Below are positions 33,812 to 42,762 of a stretch of DNA of 64,000 nt, piece after piece. The stretch covers positions 2,604,001 through 2,668,000 of the forward strand of contig NZ_JAVDQF010000001.1 in assembly GCF_031454135.1 (NCBI RefSeq). Direction: 5' to 3'. Within the stretch, counting starts at the first letter, position 1; every line of letters starts with the position of its first letter. The notes under the pieces are model-generated. The model ran no database searches. It had not been told where the DNA came from and saw only the letters and a program-made list of their open reading frames with translations. The DNA is from Arthrobacter russicus. Its GTDB lineage: Bacteria; Actinomycetota; Actinomycetes; Actinomycetales; Micrococcaceae. Position numbers and translations under genes: made by a program.

Positions 33812-34471
33812 GTAAACCAGGAGCAGGTTCCGGCCGCAGAGCACATAGACCAGCACCAGCACCAAGCCCAGACCCAGATAGGGCGCCAGCGTGGGGAAAG
33901 TGATCGCTTCCTTGCCGGCCAGGTGCAGCAAAGCGAAGGCGAAGAGCGAAATCGCTGCGCAGATCCAGACGTTCAGGTATCGGCTGAGTTTGCCGATCAG
34001 CAGATGCCGGAAGACGAATTCCTCGACGAAGGGGCCGGTGACCACCAGCAACGGGACGACGGCGGCCGGGGGCAGCACCCGCATCATCGATTCCAGCCCG
34101 CTTTGGTTCACCGACCCGGCGGGGCCGCCGGCGGCGAGTACCAGCGCCGCGGTGCTGATGAGCATCGCCACCAAGGCCAAGGGGACGATGCCGAAAGCCA
34201 GGAGCGGCCGACGCCGGTAGAGCAGACTGTCCTGCTGCAGGGCCGGCCAGGCCGCGATCAGTGCGAGGATGAAGAGGCAGCTGGAAAGCGCCAGATTCAC
34301 CGCGAGATTGACCGCTTCCGGGCGGTGCAGGATGCTCAGCAACCACTCCGAGAGGGCGCCGTCGACGGTGATCGCCGCAGAACTGAAAAGCAGCAGGCTG
34401 CCCAGGAAAAGCCCTGCGACCACCAAGTCGAGGACCCGGAATCGTTGCAGGGGACGGTTCGCGGCAGGCAT
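33755..34471 (-). CDS. CPBP family intramembrane glutamic endopeptidase
   Basis: A 238-residue polytopic membrane protein with the CPBP (Abi/CAAX protease) signature. The EE motif is in TGPFVEEFVFRHLLIGKL, the first catalytic His is in FAFALLHLAGKE, and a later His is in SLHLAKNLLAL. About seven helices are predicted. ATG 34471 is preferred to further upstream frames that lack hydrophobic character. Its 3' end overlaps the ABC-F gene by 57 bases on the opposite strand. Possible roles are prenyl-protein processing or peptide immunity. Confidence 0.85.
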   Translation of the reverse strand: MPAANRPLQRFRVLDLVVAGLFLGSLLLFSSAAITVDGALSEWLLSILHRPEAVNLAVNLALSSCLFILALIAAWPALQQDSLLYRRRPLLAFGIVPLALVAMLISTAALVLAAGGPAGSVNQSGLESMMRVLPPAAVVPLLVVTGPFVEEFVFRHLLIGKLSRYLNVWICAAISLFAFALLHLAGKEAITFPTLAPYLGLGLVLVLVYVLCGRNLLLVYSLHLAKNLLALLVFYSML

Positions 34472-34541
34472 GTTTCCAACATACGCGGTGCCGCAGCGGT
34501 GATTGACCGCACTCGCGGCGCTGTGGAATGCTGGAGGCAAT

Positions 34542-34561
34542 TAGTGAACGATTGGTCAGTA
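34542..34561. promoter_or_regulatory. PaaR-type operator, site 1 (paaJ-paaF-paaH)
   Basis: TAGTGAACGATTGGTCAGTA is an imperfect palindrome ending 34 bases before the thiolase ATG. It matches the sites upstream of paaZ, paaI and paaA in the half-sites TGAACG and TCAGTA. Confidence 0.65.
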
Positions 34562-34595
34562 ATTGACTGACGGTCTTCAGCGTTGAGGAGTGGCA

Positions 34596-35786
34596 ATGGC
34601 GCAAGCGTTTCTGGTCGATGGGGTGCGGACTCCGGTAGGCCGCTATGGCGGGGCGCTCTCCTCGGTGCGCCCCGACGATCTGGCCGCCACCGTGCTTGCG
34701 GCGTTGCTGGAACGCACCGGCATCGATCCGGCAGCGGTCGACGAAGTGATCCTGGGCAATGCGAACCAATCCGGGGAGGACAACCGGAACGTGGCCCGGA
34801 TGGCTTTGCTGCTGGCCGGATTCCCGAATACCGTGCCCGGGATCACCGTCAACCGATTGTGCGCCTCCGGAATGTCTGCGATCACGCTCGCTGCCCAGAT
34901 GGTCGCGGCAGGTGCCGCCGACGTCGTTGTCGCCGGTGGAGTCGAGTCGATGAGCCGGGCGCCCTGGGTCATGGCGAAACCGGAGAAGGCCTTTGCCCGG
35001 CCCGGACAGATCTTCGACACGTCGATCGGCTGGCGTTTCAGCAACCCGAGGTTCAGCGAACGGGATACCTTCTCGATGCCGGAAACCGCCGAAGAAGTCG
35101 CCGCGTCGGACGGCATCACGCGCGAGGTCGCCGATGCCTTCGCCCTGCGTTCGCACCAGCGGGCCGTCGCTGCCGTCGATGCCGGGCGATTCGAGGCGGA
35201 AATTGTCCCGGTGGAGGCAGTGGCGGGCAAATCCACGGTGCTGGTCACTGCAGACGAAGGACCGCGCCGGGATACTTCATTGGCCTCGCTGGCGGCACTG
35301 CGTCCAGTCGTCCGGCCGGGCGGCGTAGTCACTGCCGGGAATGCCTCTCCGCTGAACGACGGGGCCTCGGCCGTGCTGGTGGTTTCCGATACAGCGCTGC
35401 AGCGCTTCGGGTTGAAGCCCAGAGCCCGGGTGGTCGATGGCGTCGCAGCGGCCCTGGAACCGGCGATCATGGGGCTCGGCCCAGTGCCGGCCACCGAGAA
35501 GATCTTGGCGCGGACCGGCGTCGGGCTGTCCCAGATCGGTGCGGTGGAACTCAACGAAGCGTTCGCCACGCAGTCACTGGCCAGCATCCAGCGCTTGGGC
35601 CTGGACCCGGAGATCGTCAATGCCGACGGCGGCGCCATTGCCTTGGGGCATCCGCTCGGTTCCTCCGGCGCCCGGATCGCGATCACTTTGCTCGGCCGGA
35701 TGGAACGGGAAAACGCCGCACTGGGTTTGGCGACGATGTGCGTCGGCGTCGGCCAGGGTACGGCTTTGCTGTTGGAGCGGGCATGA
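34596..35786 (+). CDS. paaJ: Thiolase, probable 3-oxoadipyl-CoA/3-oxo-5,6-dehydrosuberyl-CoA thiolase
   Basis: A 396-residue thiolase. The acylated cysteine is Cys89 in ITVNRLCASGMSA; the catalytic His is in ADGGAIALGHPLGSSGARI and the second Cys in MCVGVGQGTALLLE. In the phenylacetate pathway PaaJ catalyses two thiolytic steps releasing acetyl-CoA and succinyl-CoA. The assignment rests on the hydratase and 3-hydroxyacyl-CoA dehydrogenase genes that follow with ATGA overlaps and on the PaaR-type operator upstream. A beta-ketoadipate thiolase (PcaF) reading is possible. GAGGAG lies five bases before ATG 34596. Confidence 0.88.
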   Translation: MAQAFLVDGVRTPVGRYGGALSSVRPDDLAATVLAALLERTGIDPAAVDEVILGNANQSGEDNRNVARMALLLAGFPNTVPGITVNRLCASGMSAITLAAQMVAAGAADVVVAGGVESMSRAPWVMAKPEKAFARPGQIFDTSIGWRFSNPRFSERDTFSMPETAEEVAASDGITREVADAFALRSHQRAVAAVDAGRFEAEIVPVEAVAGKSTVLVTADEGPRRDTSLASLAALRPVVRPGGVVTAGNASPLNDGASAVLVVSDTALQRFGLKPRARVVDGVAAALEPAIMGLGPVPATEKILARTGVGLSQIGAVELNEAFATQSLASIQRLGLDPEIVNADGGAIALGHPLGSSGARIAITLLGRMERENAALGLATMCVGVGQGTALLLERA

Positions 35787-36553
35787 ACCGGCAGCCGGAA
35801 GCTGATTGGCAGACCCTGATCATCGAGGAATCAGCGGATCGGGTGCTGGTCCGGCTCAACCGGCCCGAGGTGCGCAATGCGATCGACCAGCAGATGGTGG
35901 ACGAACTGCACCGGGTGTGCGCGTCGCTCGAAGCGAGTCCGAAGATTCTGATCCTGACCGGAACGCAGCAAGAGCGGGGCGGCTTTTTCGCCTCCGGGGC
36001 GGACATCGCCCAGCTGCGTGAACGCCGTCGTGCTGATGCCCTGGCCGGGATCAACATCAAGCTGTTCATCCGGATCGCGCAGCTTCCGATGCCGGTGATC
36101 GCGGCGTTGGACGGTTATGTGCTCGGTGGTGGCGCAGAACTGGCATTCGCCGCGGATTTCCGGCTGGGCACACCGTCGATCAAGATCGGCAATCCGGAGA
36201 CTTCGCTCGGGATCCTGGCTGCGGCCGGTGCCTCTTGGCGATTGCGCGAGCTCGTGGGGGAGCCTTTGGCGAAAGAAGTACTGCTCGCCGGCCGGGTATT
36301 GGACGCCCAGGAGTCGCTGGCTGCAGGTCTGGTCTCCGCGCTGCATCCCCCGGAAGAGCTGATCGCGGCGGCGAACGCGCTCGCCGATCGGATTGCCGCC
36401 CAAGACCCGCTTGCCGTGCAGTACACCAAATCGGTGTTCCATGCCCCGGCGGGGGCGCATCCGGAAGCCGACATGGAAGCCCAAGCGGTGCTGTTCGAAG
36501 CGCCGGCGAAGTTCGAACGGATGACGGCATTCCTGGAAAGGAAGAAAAAATGA
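35783..36553 (+). CDS. paaF: Enoyl-CoA hydratase, probable 2,3-dehydroadipyl-CoA hydratase
   Basis: A 256-residue crotonase-fold enzyme. NRPEVRNAIDQQMVDEL, the oxyanion-hole turn ASGADIAQLRER, YVLGGGAELAFAADFRLGTP and NPETSLGILAAAGASWRL give the family. The active-site region has Glu in GGAELAF and the FxxPE-like NPETSLGI. It sits between paaJ and paaH with 4-base overlaps on both sides, so it should hydrate dehydroadipyl-CoA in the lower pathway. Substrate specificity is inferred from context. Confidence 0.86.
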   Translation: MNRQPEADWQTLIIEESADRVLVRLNRPEVRNAIDQQMVDELHRVCASLEASPKILILTGTQQERGGFFASGADIAQLRERRRADALAGINIKLFIRIAQLPMPVIAALDGYVLGGGAELAFAADFRLGTPSIKIGNPETSLGILAAAGASWRLRELVGEPLAKEVLLAGRVLDAQESLAAGLVSALHPPEELIAAANALADRIAAQDPLAVQYTKSVFHAPAGAHPEADMEAQAVLFEAPAKFERMTAFLERKKK

Positions 36554-37416
36554 GCAGCCTGCCCAGCGCTAGCGGTTTGCCCGGCAACGTCGGGGTGATC
36601 GGCGGCGGTCGGATGGGCGCCGGCATCGCCCACGCCTTTCTGGTCAACGGCTGCGCGGTGACCGTGGCCGAGGCCTCGGCGGAGTTCATCGCCGCAGCCC
36701 GCGGCCGGGTCGAGGAGGCAGTGCTGAAATCTGCGGACCGGGGGATGCTGGCGGGCCCGCCGGAGCGTGTTCTGCGCAACCTCTCGGTGGTCACCTCGAT
36801 CGAGGAGCTCAGCGGCTCAGACCTCGTGGTCGAAGCGGTTCCGGAAATTTTCGAACTCAAAGTCGCAGCGCTGCAACGGGCTGAAGCGGCATTGTCCGCC
36901 GGAGCCGTGTTGGCGACGAACACGTCCTCGCTGTCGGTCAACGGGCTGGCTGCGGTGCTCGGCCGGCCGGAACAGTTCCTGGGGATGCACTTTTTCAATC
37001 CGGTGCCGGCCTCGACCATGGTGGAACTGGTGCGCGGTGAACGCAGCCCGGACGCCTTGGTCGCGACCGCGAAGAACTGGATCGAAGCGTTGGGCAAGCA
37101 GGCCATCGTGGTCCGGGATGCTCCGGGGTTCGCTTCGTCCCGGTTGGGCGTGGCCATAGCCTTGGAAGCGATGCGGATGCTCGAGGAAGGCGTCGCCTCC
37201 GCGGCGGATATCGATACCGCGATGGAATTGGGCTACAAGCATCCGATGGGGCCGTTGCGGACCACAGATGTCGTGGGCCTGGACGTGCGTTTGGGCATTG
37301 CCGAATATCTCGCCGGCACCGTGGGGCCGCGCTTCGAGCCGCCGCAGATCTTGCGGGACAAGGTTGCCCGCGGCGAACTGGGCCGCAAATCGGGGCAGGG
37401 CTTTTTCAGCTGGTAG
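36550..37416 (+). CDS. paaH: 3-Hydroxyacyl-CoA dehydrogenase, probable PaaH
   Basis: A 288-residue single-domain-type dehydrogenase. The NAD-binding motif is GVIGGGRMGAGIAHAFL; the catalytic block is TNTSSLSVNGLAA then FLGMHFFNPVPASTMVELV with the catalytic His. The C-terminal domain contains DAPGFASSRLGVAIALEAMR and the family ending GRKSGQGFFSW. It oxidises 3-hydroxyadipyl-CoA before PaaJ. The start codon overlaps the paaF stop (ATGA). It is the last gene of this operon. Confidence 0.9.
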   Translation: MSSLPSASGLPGNVGVIGGGRMGAGIAHAFLVNGCAVTVAEASAEFIAAARGRVEEAVLKSADRGMLAGPPERVLRNLSVVTSIEELSGSDLVVEAVPEIFELKVAALQRAEAALSAGAVLATNTSSLSVNGLAAVLGRPEQFLGMHFFNPVPASTMVELVRGERSPDALVATAKNWIEALGKQAIVVRDAPGFASSRLGVAIALEAMRMLEEGVASAADIDTAMELGYKHPMGPLRTTDVVGLDVRLGIAEYLAGTVGPRFEPPQILRDKVARGELGRKSGQGFFSW

Positions 37417-37468
37417 CAGCCCTGCCCCGAGTGCTCGGTAAACTCGCGGTTTGCCGTGAGGCGGCTTA

Positions 37469-37766
37469 TCAGCTGAGCGCTTTTGCCTTCAATGCCGCAT
37501 ATTCGGTCGCGTCGATGCCGCCTTCGTCCAAGAGGATCTTGGCGGCGGCAATTTGCTCGGTCGGCCATATCGTCACCATGGATGATCAGGTGCACCAGCG
37601 CTGCGAACACTGGGAAGACCAGCAGGAAGAATACCCAGAGGGCCTTGGCCAGGCCGCTCTGATCGCGGTTCCGGAACAGATCCCCAACGATTTGGAAGAG
37701 CAGAATCAAATAGCTTACCAAGACAAAGAAAAAGACAATCGCCCAGATTGTTTCCCAAAAAATCAT
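37469..37766 (-). pseudogene. Degraded PLDc_N-SHOCT membrane protein gene
   Basis: From ATG 37766 (GGGGGAAAT upstream) one frame encodes two helices (WAIVFFFVLVSYLILLFQIV, ALWVFFLLVFPVFAALVHLI) and ends the recognisable part at HGDDMADR. The next bases continue the family only in another frame, as EQIAAAKILLDEGGIDATEY plus AALKAKALS and a stop at 37469-37471, a clear SHOCT domain. The linker usually found between them is missing. An internal deletion with frameshift is the simplest explanation. If still translated, the first frame runs on, antisense to the end of paaH. Confidence 0.7.
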
Positions 37767-38039
37767 ATTTCCCCCATAAAATATGTTTTCAACATGGATC
37801 GTCTCATCAAACGGGCTGCCTGAAGGGCATTTCATCCTAACAGAAACGGGATTCCGTTGATTCCGGAGTGTGGGTTACGCATTTTCGGAGAACGGGTCGA
37901 GTATTTCCGCGAATGATTGTTATCATTTCCTATTTCTTAAATCAGAAAAAGAGATTCACTACCTCAGTTGAAGAGATGATGTCTTCTGCGAGCCGATTCA
38001 CGGAACTGCCGGTGGGTTCCGGGTCCTAGGATGGGGATC
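37767..38039. other. AT-rich gene-free stretch with a Fur-like palindrome
   Basis: This 273-base stretch has much lower GC than its surroundings. It includes AATGAT-TGTT-ATCATT (37912-37927), a palindrome resembling iron-regulator boxes, and a TTTCTTAAATCAGAAAAAGA segment. It carries the promoter of the GNAT gene at 38040 and probably the former promoter of the degraded SHOCT gene. Confidence 0.4.
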
Positions 38040-38633
38040 ATGACGTCGATCCTGCCCGTGACTTTGACCGGAGAATACGTCCGTCTCGAGCCGCTCAGCC
38101 AGGACCATCACGATGGTCTGGTCGATGCGGTCAATGACGGCGAGCTGTGGAAGCTCTGGTACACCGCGATCCCTGCACCGGAAGCAATGGCGGCGGAGAT
38201 CGACCGCCGGCTGGAGTTGCAAACGCAAGGGTCGATGCTGCCGTTCGCAACCCGTCGGCTCGGCGACGGCAAGCTCGTCGGGATGACGACTTTCATGAAC
38301 ATCGACGCTTCGCTGCCCAGGGTGGAAATCGGATCCACCTGGAACGCTGCCGGGGCCCAAGGTTCCGGTACCAATCCGGATTCCAAACTCTTGTTGCTTT
38401 CGCACGCTTTCGAGACGCTGGGTTGCACTTCGGTGGAGTTCCGGACCTCTTGGCACAACCACCAGTCGCGTGCGGCGATCGCCCGGCTCGGCGCCAAGCA
38501 GGACGGCGTGCTGCGCAGCAATTCGCGGCTGCCCAACGGCACGCTGCGCGATGTGGTGGTCTTTTCGATTCTGCCCAACGAATGGCCGGGTGTGAAGGCC
38601 GGCTTGGAATTCCGACTGGCCAAACGGCGCTGA
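38040..38633 (+). CDS. GNAT family N-acetyltransferase
   Basis: A 197-residue acetyltransferase of the RimJ/RimL type: LTGEYVRLEPLSQDHHDGLV at the start, GKLVGMTTFMNI, and the late SVEFRTSWHNHQSRAAIARL typical of the acetyl-CoA-binding fold. ATG 38040 follows AGGATGGGGATC; an in-frame ATG three codons earlier is possible. Convergent with the hotdog thioesterase gene, five bases apart. Substrate unknown. Confidence 0.85.
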   Translation: MTSILPVTLTGEYVRLEPLSQDHHDGLVDAVNDGELWKLWYTAIPAPEAMAAEIDRRLELQTQGSMLPFATRRLGDGKLVGMTTFMNIDASLPRVEIGSTWNAAGAQGSGTNPDSKLLLLSHAFETLGCTSVEFRTSWHNHQSRAAIARLGAKQDGVLRSNSRLPNGTLRDVVVFSILPNEWPGVKAGLEFRLAKRR

Positions 38634-38638
38634 ACCGA

Positions 38639-39025
38639 TCAGCGCGGTTCCAGCAAGAGGTTGCTGATCCGGAGCGTGCAGAGCCTTTCGCCGGCCTCGT
38701 TGGTGATCAGCACTTGGTGGCTGGTCATGGTGCGGCCCAATTGCAGCGGCGTGGCGATGACCGTGATGACGCCGTCGCGGGCGGATTTGTGATGGGTTGC
38801 GGAGACGTCGACGCCGACGGCGGTTTTGCCCAAGGTCGAGGCGTGGATCACGGCCGCCCAGGAGCCCACGGCTTCGCCGATGGCCAGCGATGCGCCGCCG
38901 TGCAGCAGGCCGAACGACTGGCGGTTTCCGGCCACCGGCATCGTGGCCACCACGCGGTCGACCGACTCTTCGACGATCTGCACGCCCATTTTCCGGTCGA
39001 GTTCGCCCAGTTCTATTTTCCACAT
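38639..39025 (-). CDS. Hotdog-fold thioesterase (YdiI/MenI-like)
   Basis: A 128-residue single hotdog domain. The active-site helix region is QSFGLLHGGASLAIGEAVGS, with VGVDVSATHHKSARDG following. This pattern is that of 1,4-dihydroxy-2-naphthoyl-CoA hydrolase and related acyl-CoA thioesterases. A role in menaquinone synthesis (the step between MenB and MenA) would fit the chromosome but is not shown by context, since the men genes are 8 kb away. Divergent from a methyltransferase gene. Confidence 0.82.
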   Translation of the reverse strand: MWKIELGELDRKMGVQIVEESVDRVVATMPVAGNRQSFGLLHGGASLAIGEAVGSWAAVIHASTLGKTAVGVDVSATHHKSARDGVITVIATPLQLGRTMTSHQVLITNEAGERLCTLRISNLLLEPR

Positions 39026-39050
39026 GCGACCAGCCTATTAGGCTCGGAGC

Positions 39051-39827
39051 ATGGCATTCGATGACGGCAGTGCGGGCGATGCCGACTACACGGCGATCGG
39101 AGCAGATTATGCCGCCTACCGGCAGCCGGAGCCGGTGATCGCGGCAAAGATCCTCGAGGCGCTGGGTGGGGCGCGTACGGTGCTCAACGTCGGTGCCGGT
39201 GCGGGTTCTTACGAGCCGCTGGACCGGGCGGTCACCGCCATCGAACCCAGCGCCACAATGCGGTCGCAGCGACCGGCCTGGTTGAGCCGGGCGATTCCCG
39301 GATCGGCGGAAAGCCTGCCGTTTCCGGACGGCCACTTCGACGCCGCGATGGCCACCTTCACGGTGCACCAATGGCAAGACCTCGACGCCGGTCTGCGGCA
39401 GCTGCGGCGGGTCACCCGCGGGCCGGTGGCGGTGCTCACCTGTGATCCGCAGTTGTTGCACCGGTTTTGGCTCGCCGAATATGCGGCCGAGGTGATCGCC
39501 ACCGAGGCCCGGCGGTATCCGGCTCCGCAGCGGATAGCGCGGGTGCTGGGGGAGGTCAGAAGCGAGACCGTCGAAATTCCGCTCGACTGCCGGGACGGAT
39601 TCGGCGAGGCGTACTACGGCAGACCGGAAATGTTCCTGGACCCGCTGGCCCGCCGGGCGAACTCCGCATGGAGCTTCATCACCGCGGAACAAGAAGCGGC
39701 CGCCGTGCGGTCTTTGGCCGATGACTTGGCGTCCGGGGCCTGGGATGCGCGGTATGGAGCGCTCCGGAGCCAGCCGTTCTTCGCCGGCTCTTTGCTGCTG
39801 ATCGTCAGCGAGCCGGCGGAGCACTAG
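39051..39827 (+). CDS. Class I SAM-dependent methyltransferase
   Basis: A 258-residue Methyltransf_11-type protein. YTAIGADYAAYRQPEPVIAA starts the domain; the SAM motif is VLNVGAGAGSYEP followed by VTAIEPSATMRSQRP, and motif II/III is GHFDAAMATFTVHQW. Its stop codon lies inside the operator of the next gene (TetR type), so the two are adjacent and may be functionally related. Substrate unknown. Confidence 0.83.
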   Translation: MAFDDGSAGDADYTAIGADYAAYRQPEPVIAAKILEALGGARTVLNVGAGAGSYEPLDRAVTAIEPSATMRSQRPAWLSRAIPGSAESLPFPDGHFDAAMATFTVHQWQDLDAGLRQLRRVTRGPVAVLTCDPQLLHRFWLAEYAAEVIATEARRYPAPQRIARVLGEVRSETVEIPLDCRDGFGEAYYGRPEMFLDPLARRANSAWSFITAEQEAAAVRSLADDLASGAWDARYGALRSQPFFAGSLLLIVSEPAEH

Positions 39828-39853
39828 TCTAATAGACAGATGTCTATTAGACT
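39826..39853. promoter_or_regulatory. Perfect 13-bp-arm palindrome, TetR autoregulatory operator
   Basis: AGTCTAATAGACA-GA-TGTCTATTAGACT is a perfect palindrome with a 2-base centre, ending seven bases before the TetR ATG. It differs from the PaaR-type sites, so it most likely belongs to the TetR protein it precedes. Confidence 0.75.
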
Positions 39854-39859
39854 GCAGGC

Positions 39860-40531
39860 ATGGCAGGCTCAGCCGAACCCCTGATCCCTTCTGGCCGGGC
39901 GCCGGATCCCCGGAAGGTGCGTACCATTGCCCGGCTCCGCTGTGCCGCGATGGAATTGCTGGGTGCTGAGGGCCGCACCGGAGTCACGGTGAGTGAACTC
40001 GTGAAGCACGCCCGGGTGAGCCGGGCGGCTTTCTATTTGCACTACGACGATGTGGAATCGGTGCTCGACGACGCGCTCGGCGCCGAGCTGCGGGATATCT
40101 CCAAAGCTGCGGAAGGCGCCCATTCCCCGGGGTTCGCCATGGATCCGGCAGCGCCGGCGCAGAATATTCTGGCCTTCTTCCGGCATGTGGACCGGCATAT
40201 CCGGCTCTACCGGTGGGTGTTCAGTGAGAACGGCAGCGCGCGAATCCAAGCCAACCTTTTGAAGGGGTTCATCGAGATTGCGGCCGAAGGCGCCGAGCAC
40301 TATCCGAAGCGCCGGGGTGCCAGTGACCTTCGGGTGGCCCGGACCGCGGCCTTTTTCGGCGGCGCGATTTTCGGCGTCCTGCACGAATGGCTGCATTCGG
40401 CGAACCCCGGCGATCCCGACGACGTCGCCGGTTGGCTCTGGCGCAGATTCGTCGATTTCGATCGGATCGCCAACGCGGAAGTCCCGGAACCGGCACGCGC
40501 CGGGGCTGACGCCACGGCGCGATTGCGCTAA
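39860..40531 (+). CDS. TetR family transcriptional regulator
   Basis: A 223-residue protein. The N-terminal HTH is ARLRCAAMELLGAEGRTGVT then VSELVKHARVSRAAFYLHYD. The ligand-binding part is helical and ends with a TetR_C_33-like WLWRRFVDFDR. A perfect 28-base palindrome covers its own start region, implying autoregulation. It precedes paaZ by 84 bases, but the paaZ promoter has a different palindrome, so this is probably not the phenylacetate repressor. Its ligand is unknown; the upstream methyltransferase may be a target. Confidence 0.85.
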   Translation: MAGSAEPLIPSGRAPDPRKVRTIARLRCAAMELLGAEGRTGVTVSELVKHARVSRAAFYLHYDDVESVLDDALGAELRDISKAAEGAHSPGFAMDPAAPAQNILAFFRHVDRHIRLYRWVFSENGSARIQANLLKGFIEIAAEGAEHYPKRRGASDLRVARTAAFFGGAIFGVLHEWLHSANPGDPDDVAGWLWRRFVDFDRIANAEVPEPARAGADATARLR

Positions 40532-40541
40532 GCTAGGATCA

Positions 40542-40565
40542 TTTACTGACCGCTCGTTCAGTAAA
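40542..40565. promoter_or_regulatory. PaaR-type operator, site 2 (paaZ)
   Basis: TTTACTGACCG-CT-CGTTCAGTAAA is a 24-base palindrome with a single asymmetric pair, 50 bases before the paaZ start. It is the most symmetric of the four related sites in this window. Confidence 0.75.
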
Positions 40566-40615
40566 GTTTTCAGTGATTGAGCCAGTTCCCGGATCCAGCT
40601 GAAGGAATGTCGACG

Positions 40616-42736
40616 ATGACCAGCACGGCTACTGCCCTGACGATTGTGCCCAGCTACCTGGAAGGCGCTTGGTGGACTCCGGATTCTGCGCCGGAGAACG
40701 CGCCGATCGCCCGCGATGCCAACACCGGCGAGGCCTTGGCCGCAGTCAGCGCCGAAGGAGCCGACTTGGCCGCCGTCGTCCGCTACGGCCGGGAAGCCGG
40801 GCAGCGGAACCTGGCCGATTCCACCTTCCACCAGCGCGCGCTCAAGCTCAAAGAACTTGCCCAGTTCCTCAACGGCCGTCGTGAGGAGCTGTACCGGATT
40901 TCGGCGCAGACCGGCGCGACCAAAATCGACAACCTGGTGGACATCGACGGCGGCATCGGAGTGCTGTTCACCTTCGGTTCCAAAGGCCGGCGCGAGTTGC
41001 CGAACTCGAACGTGGTGATCGACGGGCCGCTCGAAGTCCTCTCCCGCGACGGATCCTTCGTGGGAGAACACCTTTACACCCGGATACCCGGCGTCGCGGT
41101 GCAGATCAATGCCTTCAACTTCCCGGTCTGGGGCATGCTGGAGAAGTTCGCCCCGGCCTTCCTCGCCGGGGTGCCCAGTATCGTCAAGCCGGCCACGCCG
41201 ACCGGGTACCTGACCGAGGCGATGGTCCGGTTGATGCTGGAATCCGGGATCCTGCCGGAAGGCGCGATCCAACTGATTTCCGGATCCGCCAGGGATCTCC
41301 TGGACCACTTGGATTACCGGGACCTGGTTGCCTTCACCGGCTCGGCGTCCACCGCGAAAGTGCTCAAGGGGCACCCGAATGTGGTCTTCGGCGGCGTCCG
41401 GTTCACCTCGGAAACCGATTCGCTCAATGCTGCCATCCTGGGCCCCGATGCCGGCCCCGGGACGCCGGAATTCGATGCTTTCGTCCGCTCGGTGGCAACC
41501 GAGATCACGGTGAAGGCCGGGCAGAAATGCACCAGCATCCGGCGCACCATCGTTCCCGAGGTGCTCAAGGCCGACGTCGTCGCCGCACTATCGGCCCGGC
41601 TGGCCGAAAAGGTGGTGCTGGGCGATCCACGGGCTGAAGGCGTGACCATGGGCGCGCTGGCCTCCTTGGACCAGTTGGCCGACGTCCGGGCGGCAGTGCA
41701 GGCGATGCTCGATGCCGGCGGCGAATTGGTCTACGGAACCCTGGATTCGCCTCAGGTGACCCGGCGCGACGGATCGATCGGTCTGGTCGAATCGGGTGCC
41801 TTCATGTCTCCGGTGCTGCTCAGCTGGGATGATCCGGACACCCGGGAAATCCACGAGCTCGAGGCTTTCGGCCCGGTGACCTCGGTGATTGGCTACCGCA
41901 GCATCGATGAAGCGATCCGCCTGGCGGCGCTGGGTGCCGGGTCACTCGTGGCGTCGGTGTGCTCCAACGATCCGTTGATCGTGCAACAGCTGGTTGCCGG
42001 AATCGCAGCGCACCACGGCCGGGTGCTGGTGCTCAATCGCGAGGATGCCCGGTCCTCCACCGGGCACGGCTCCCCGGTGCCGCATCTGGTGCACGGGGGG
42101 CCGGGCCGGGCCGGTGGCGGCGAGGAGCTCGGTGGCATCCGTTCGGTGCACCATCACATGCAGCGCACCGCGATCCAAGGTTCACCGAACATGCTCACCG
42201 CGGTGACCGGCGTCTGGCACCCCGGGGCCGACCGCAATTTCGACGCGGTGCACCCGTTCCGAAAGTCGCTCGCCGAACTGCGGATCGGCGACGCCTTCGG
42301 CTCCGGGCTGCGTGAAGTCACGCTGCAGGACGTGACGGACTTCGCCAACTCCACCGGCGATACCTTCTACGCGCACACCGATGCCGAAGCCGCGGCCGCC
42401 AATCCGTTCTTCCCGGGGATCGTGGCGCACGGCTATCTTCTGCTCTCCTGGGCGGCGGGGCTGTTCGTGGAGCCGGCCCCGGGCCCGGTGCTGGCCAATT
42501 ACGGCTTGGCGAACCTGCGCTTCATCACCCCGCTCGCGGCCGGTGATTCATTCCGGGTGACGCTGACCGCGAAGCAGATCACGCCGCGTGAAGACCAGGA
42601 CTACGGCGAAGTCTGCTGGGACGCGATTCTGCACAACCAGAACGATGAGATCGTGGCGACGTACGATGTGCTGACCTTGGTAGCGAAGACCCAGGACGGG
42701 GTGGACGCTTCGCAAAGCGCCCTTTTGACCCAGTGA
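40616..42736 (+). CDS. paaZ: Bifunctional oxepin-CoA hydrolase / 3-oxo-5,6-dehydrosuberyl-CoA semialdehyde dehydrogenase
   Basis: A 706-residue fusion that opens the oxepin ring of the phenylacetate pathway and oxidises the aldehyde. Residues ~1-530 form an NADP aldehyde dehydrogenase: [31 protein letters not shown], catalytic Glu in [11 protein letters not shown] and Cys in [13 protein letters not shown]. The C-terminal MaoC hydratase has [20 protein letters not shown] and [26 protein letters not shown] at 40601-40606 favours ATG 40616; an ATG at 40607 is possible. PaaR-type operator upstream. Confidence 0.94.
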   Translation: MTSTATALTIVPSYLEGAWWTPDSAPENAPIARDANTGEALAAVSAEGADLAAVVRYGREAGQRNLADSTFHQRALKLKELAQFLNGRREELYRISAQTGATKIDNLVDIDGGIGVLFTFGSKGRRELPNSNVVIDGPLEVLSRDGSFVGEHLYTRIPGVAVQINAFNFPVWGMLEKFAPAFLAGVPSIVKPATPTGYLTEAMVRLMLESGILPEGAIQLISGSARDLLDHLDYRDLVAFTGSASTAKVLKGHPNVVFGGVRFTSETDSLNAAILGPDAGPGTPEFDAFVRSVATEITVKAGQKCTSIRRTIVPEVLKADVVAALSARLAEKVVLGDPRAEGVTMGALASLDQLADVRAAVQAMLDAGGELVYGTLDSPQVTRRDGSIGLVESGAFMSPVLLSWDDPDTREIHELEAFGPVTSVIGYRSIDEAIRLAALGAGSLVASVCSNDPLIVQQLVAGIAAHHGRVLVLNREDARSSTGHGSPVPHLVHGGPGRAGGGEELGGIRSVHHHMQRTAIQGSPNMLTAVTGVWHPGADRNFDAVHPFRKSLAELRIGDAFGSGLREVTLQDVTDFANSTGDTFYAHTDAEAAAANPFFPGIVAHGYLLLSWAAGLFVEPAPGPVLANYGLANLRFITPLAAGDSFRVTLTAKQITPREDQDYGEVCWDAILHNQNDEIVATYDVLTLVAKTQDGVDASQSALLTQ

Positions 42737-42762
42737 TCTCAGGCCAGTGATAGCGTCAACGG

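Noticed and set aside
38639-39025. Calling the hotdog thioesterase at 38639 PaaI
   Set aside because: It is outside the paa operons, and the true PaaI-type gene with its operator is at 46208-46630. Its motifs fit YdiI/MenI-like thioesterases equally well or better.
39860-40531. TetR gene beside paaZ as the phenylacetate repressor
   Set aside because: Its own promoter carries a different perfect palindrome, whereas the paa-type palindrome precedes the operon that contains the other TetR gene (44311-44907).
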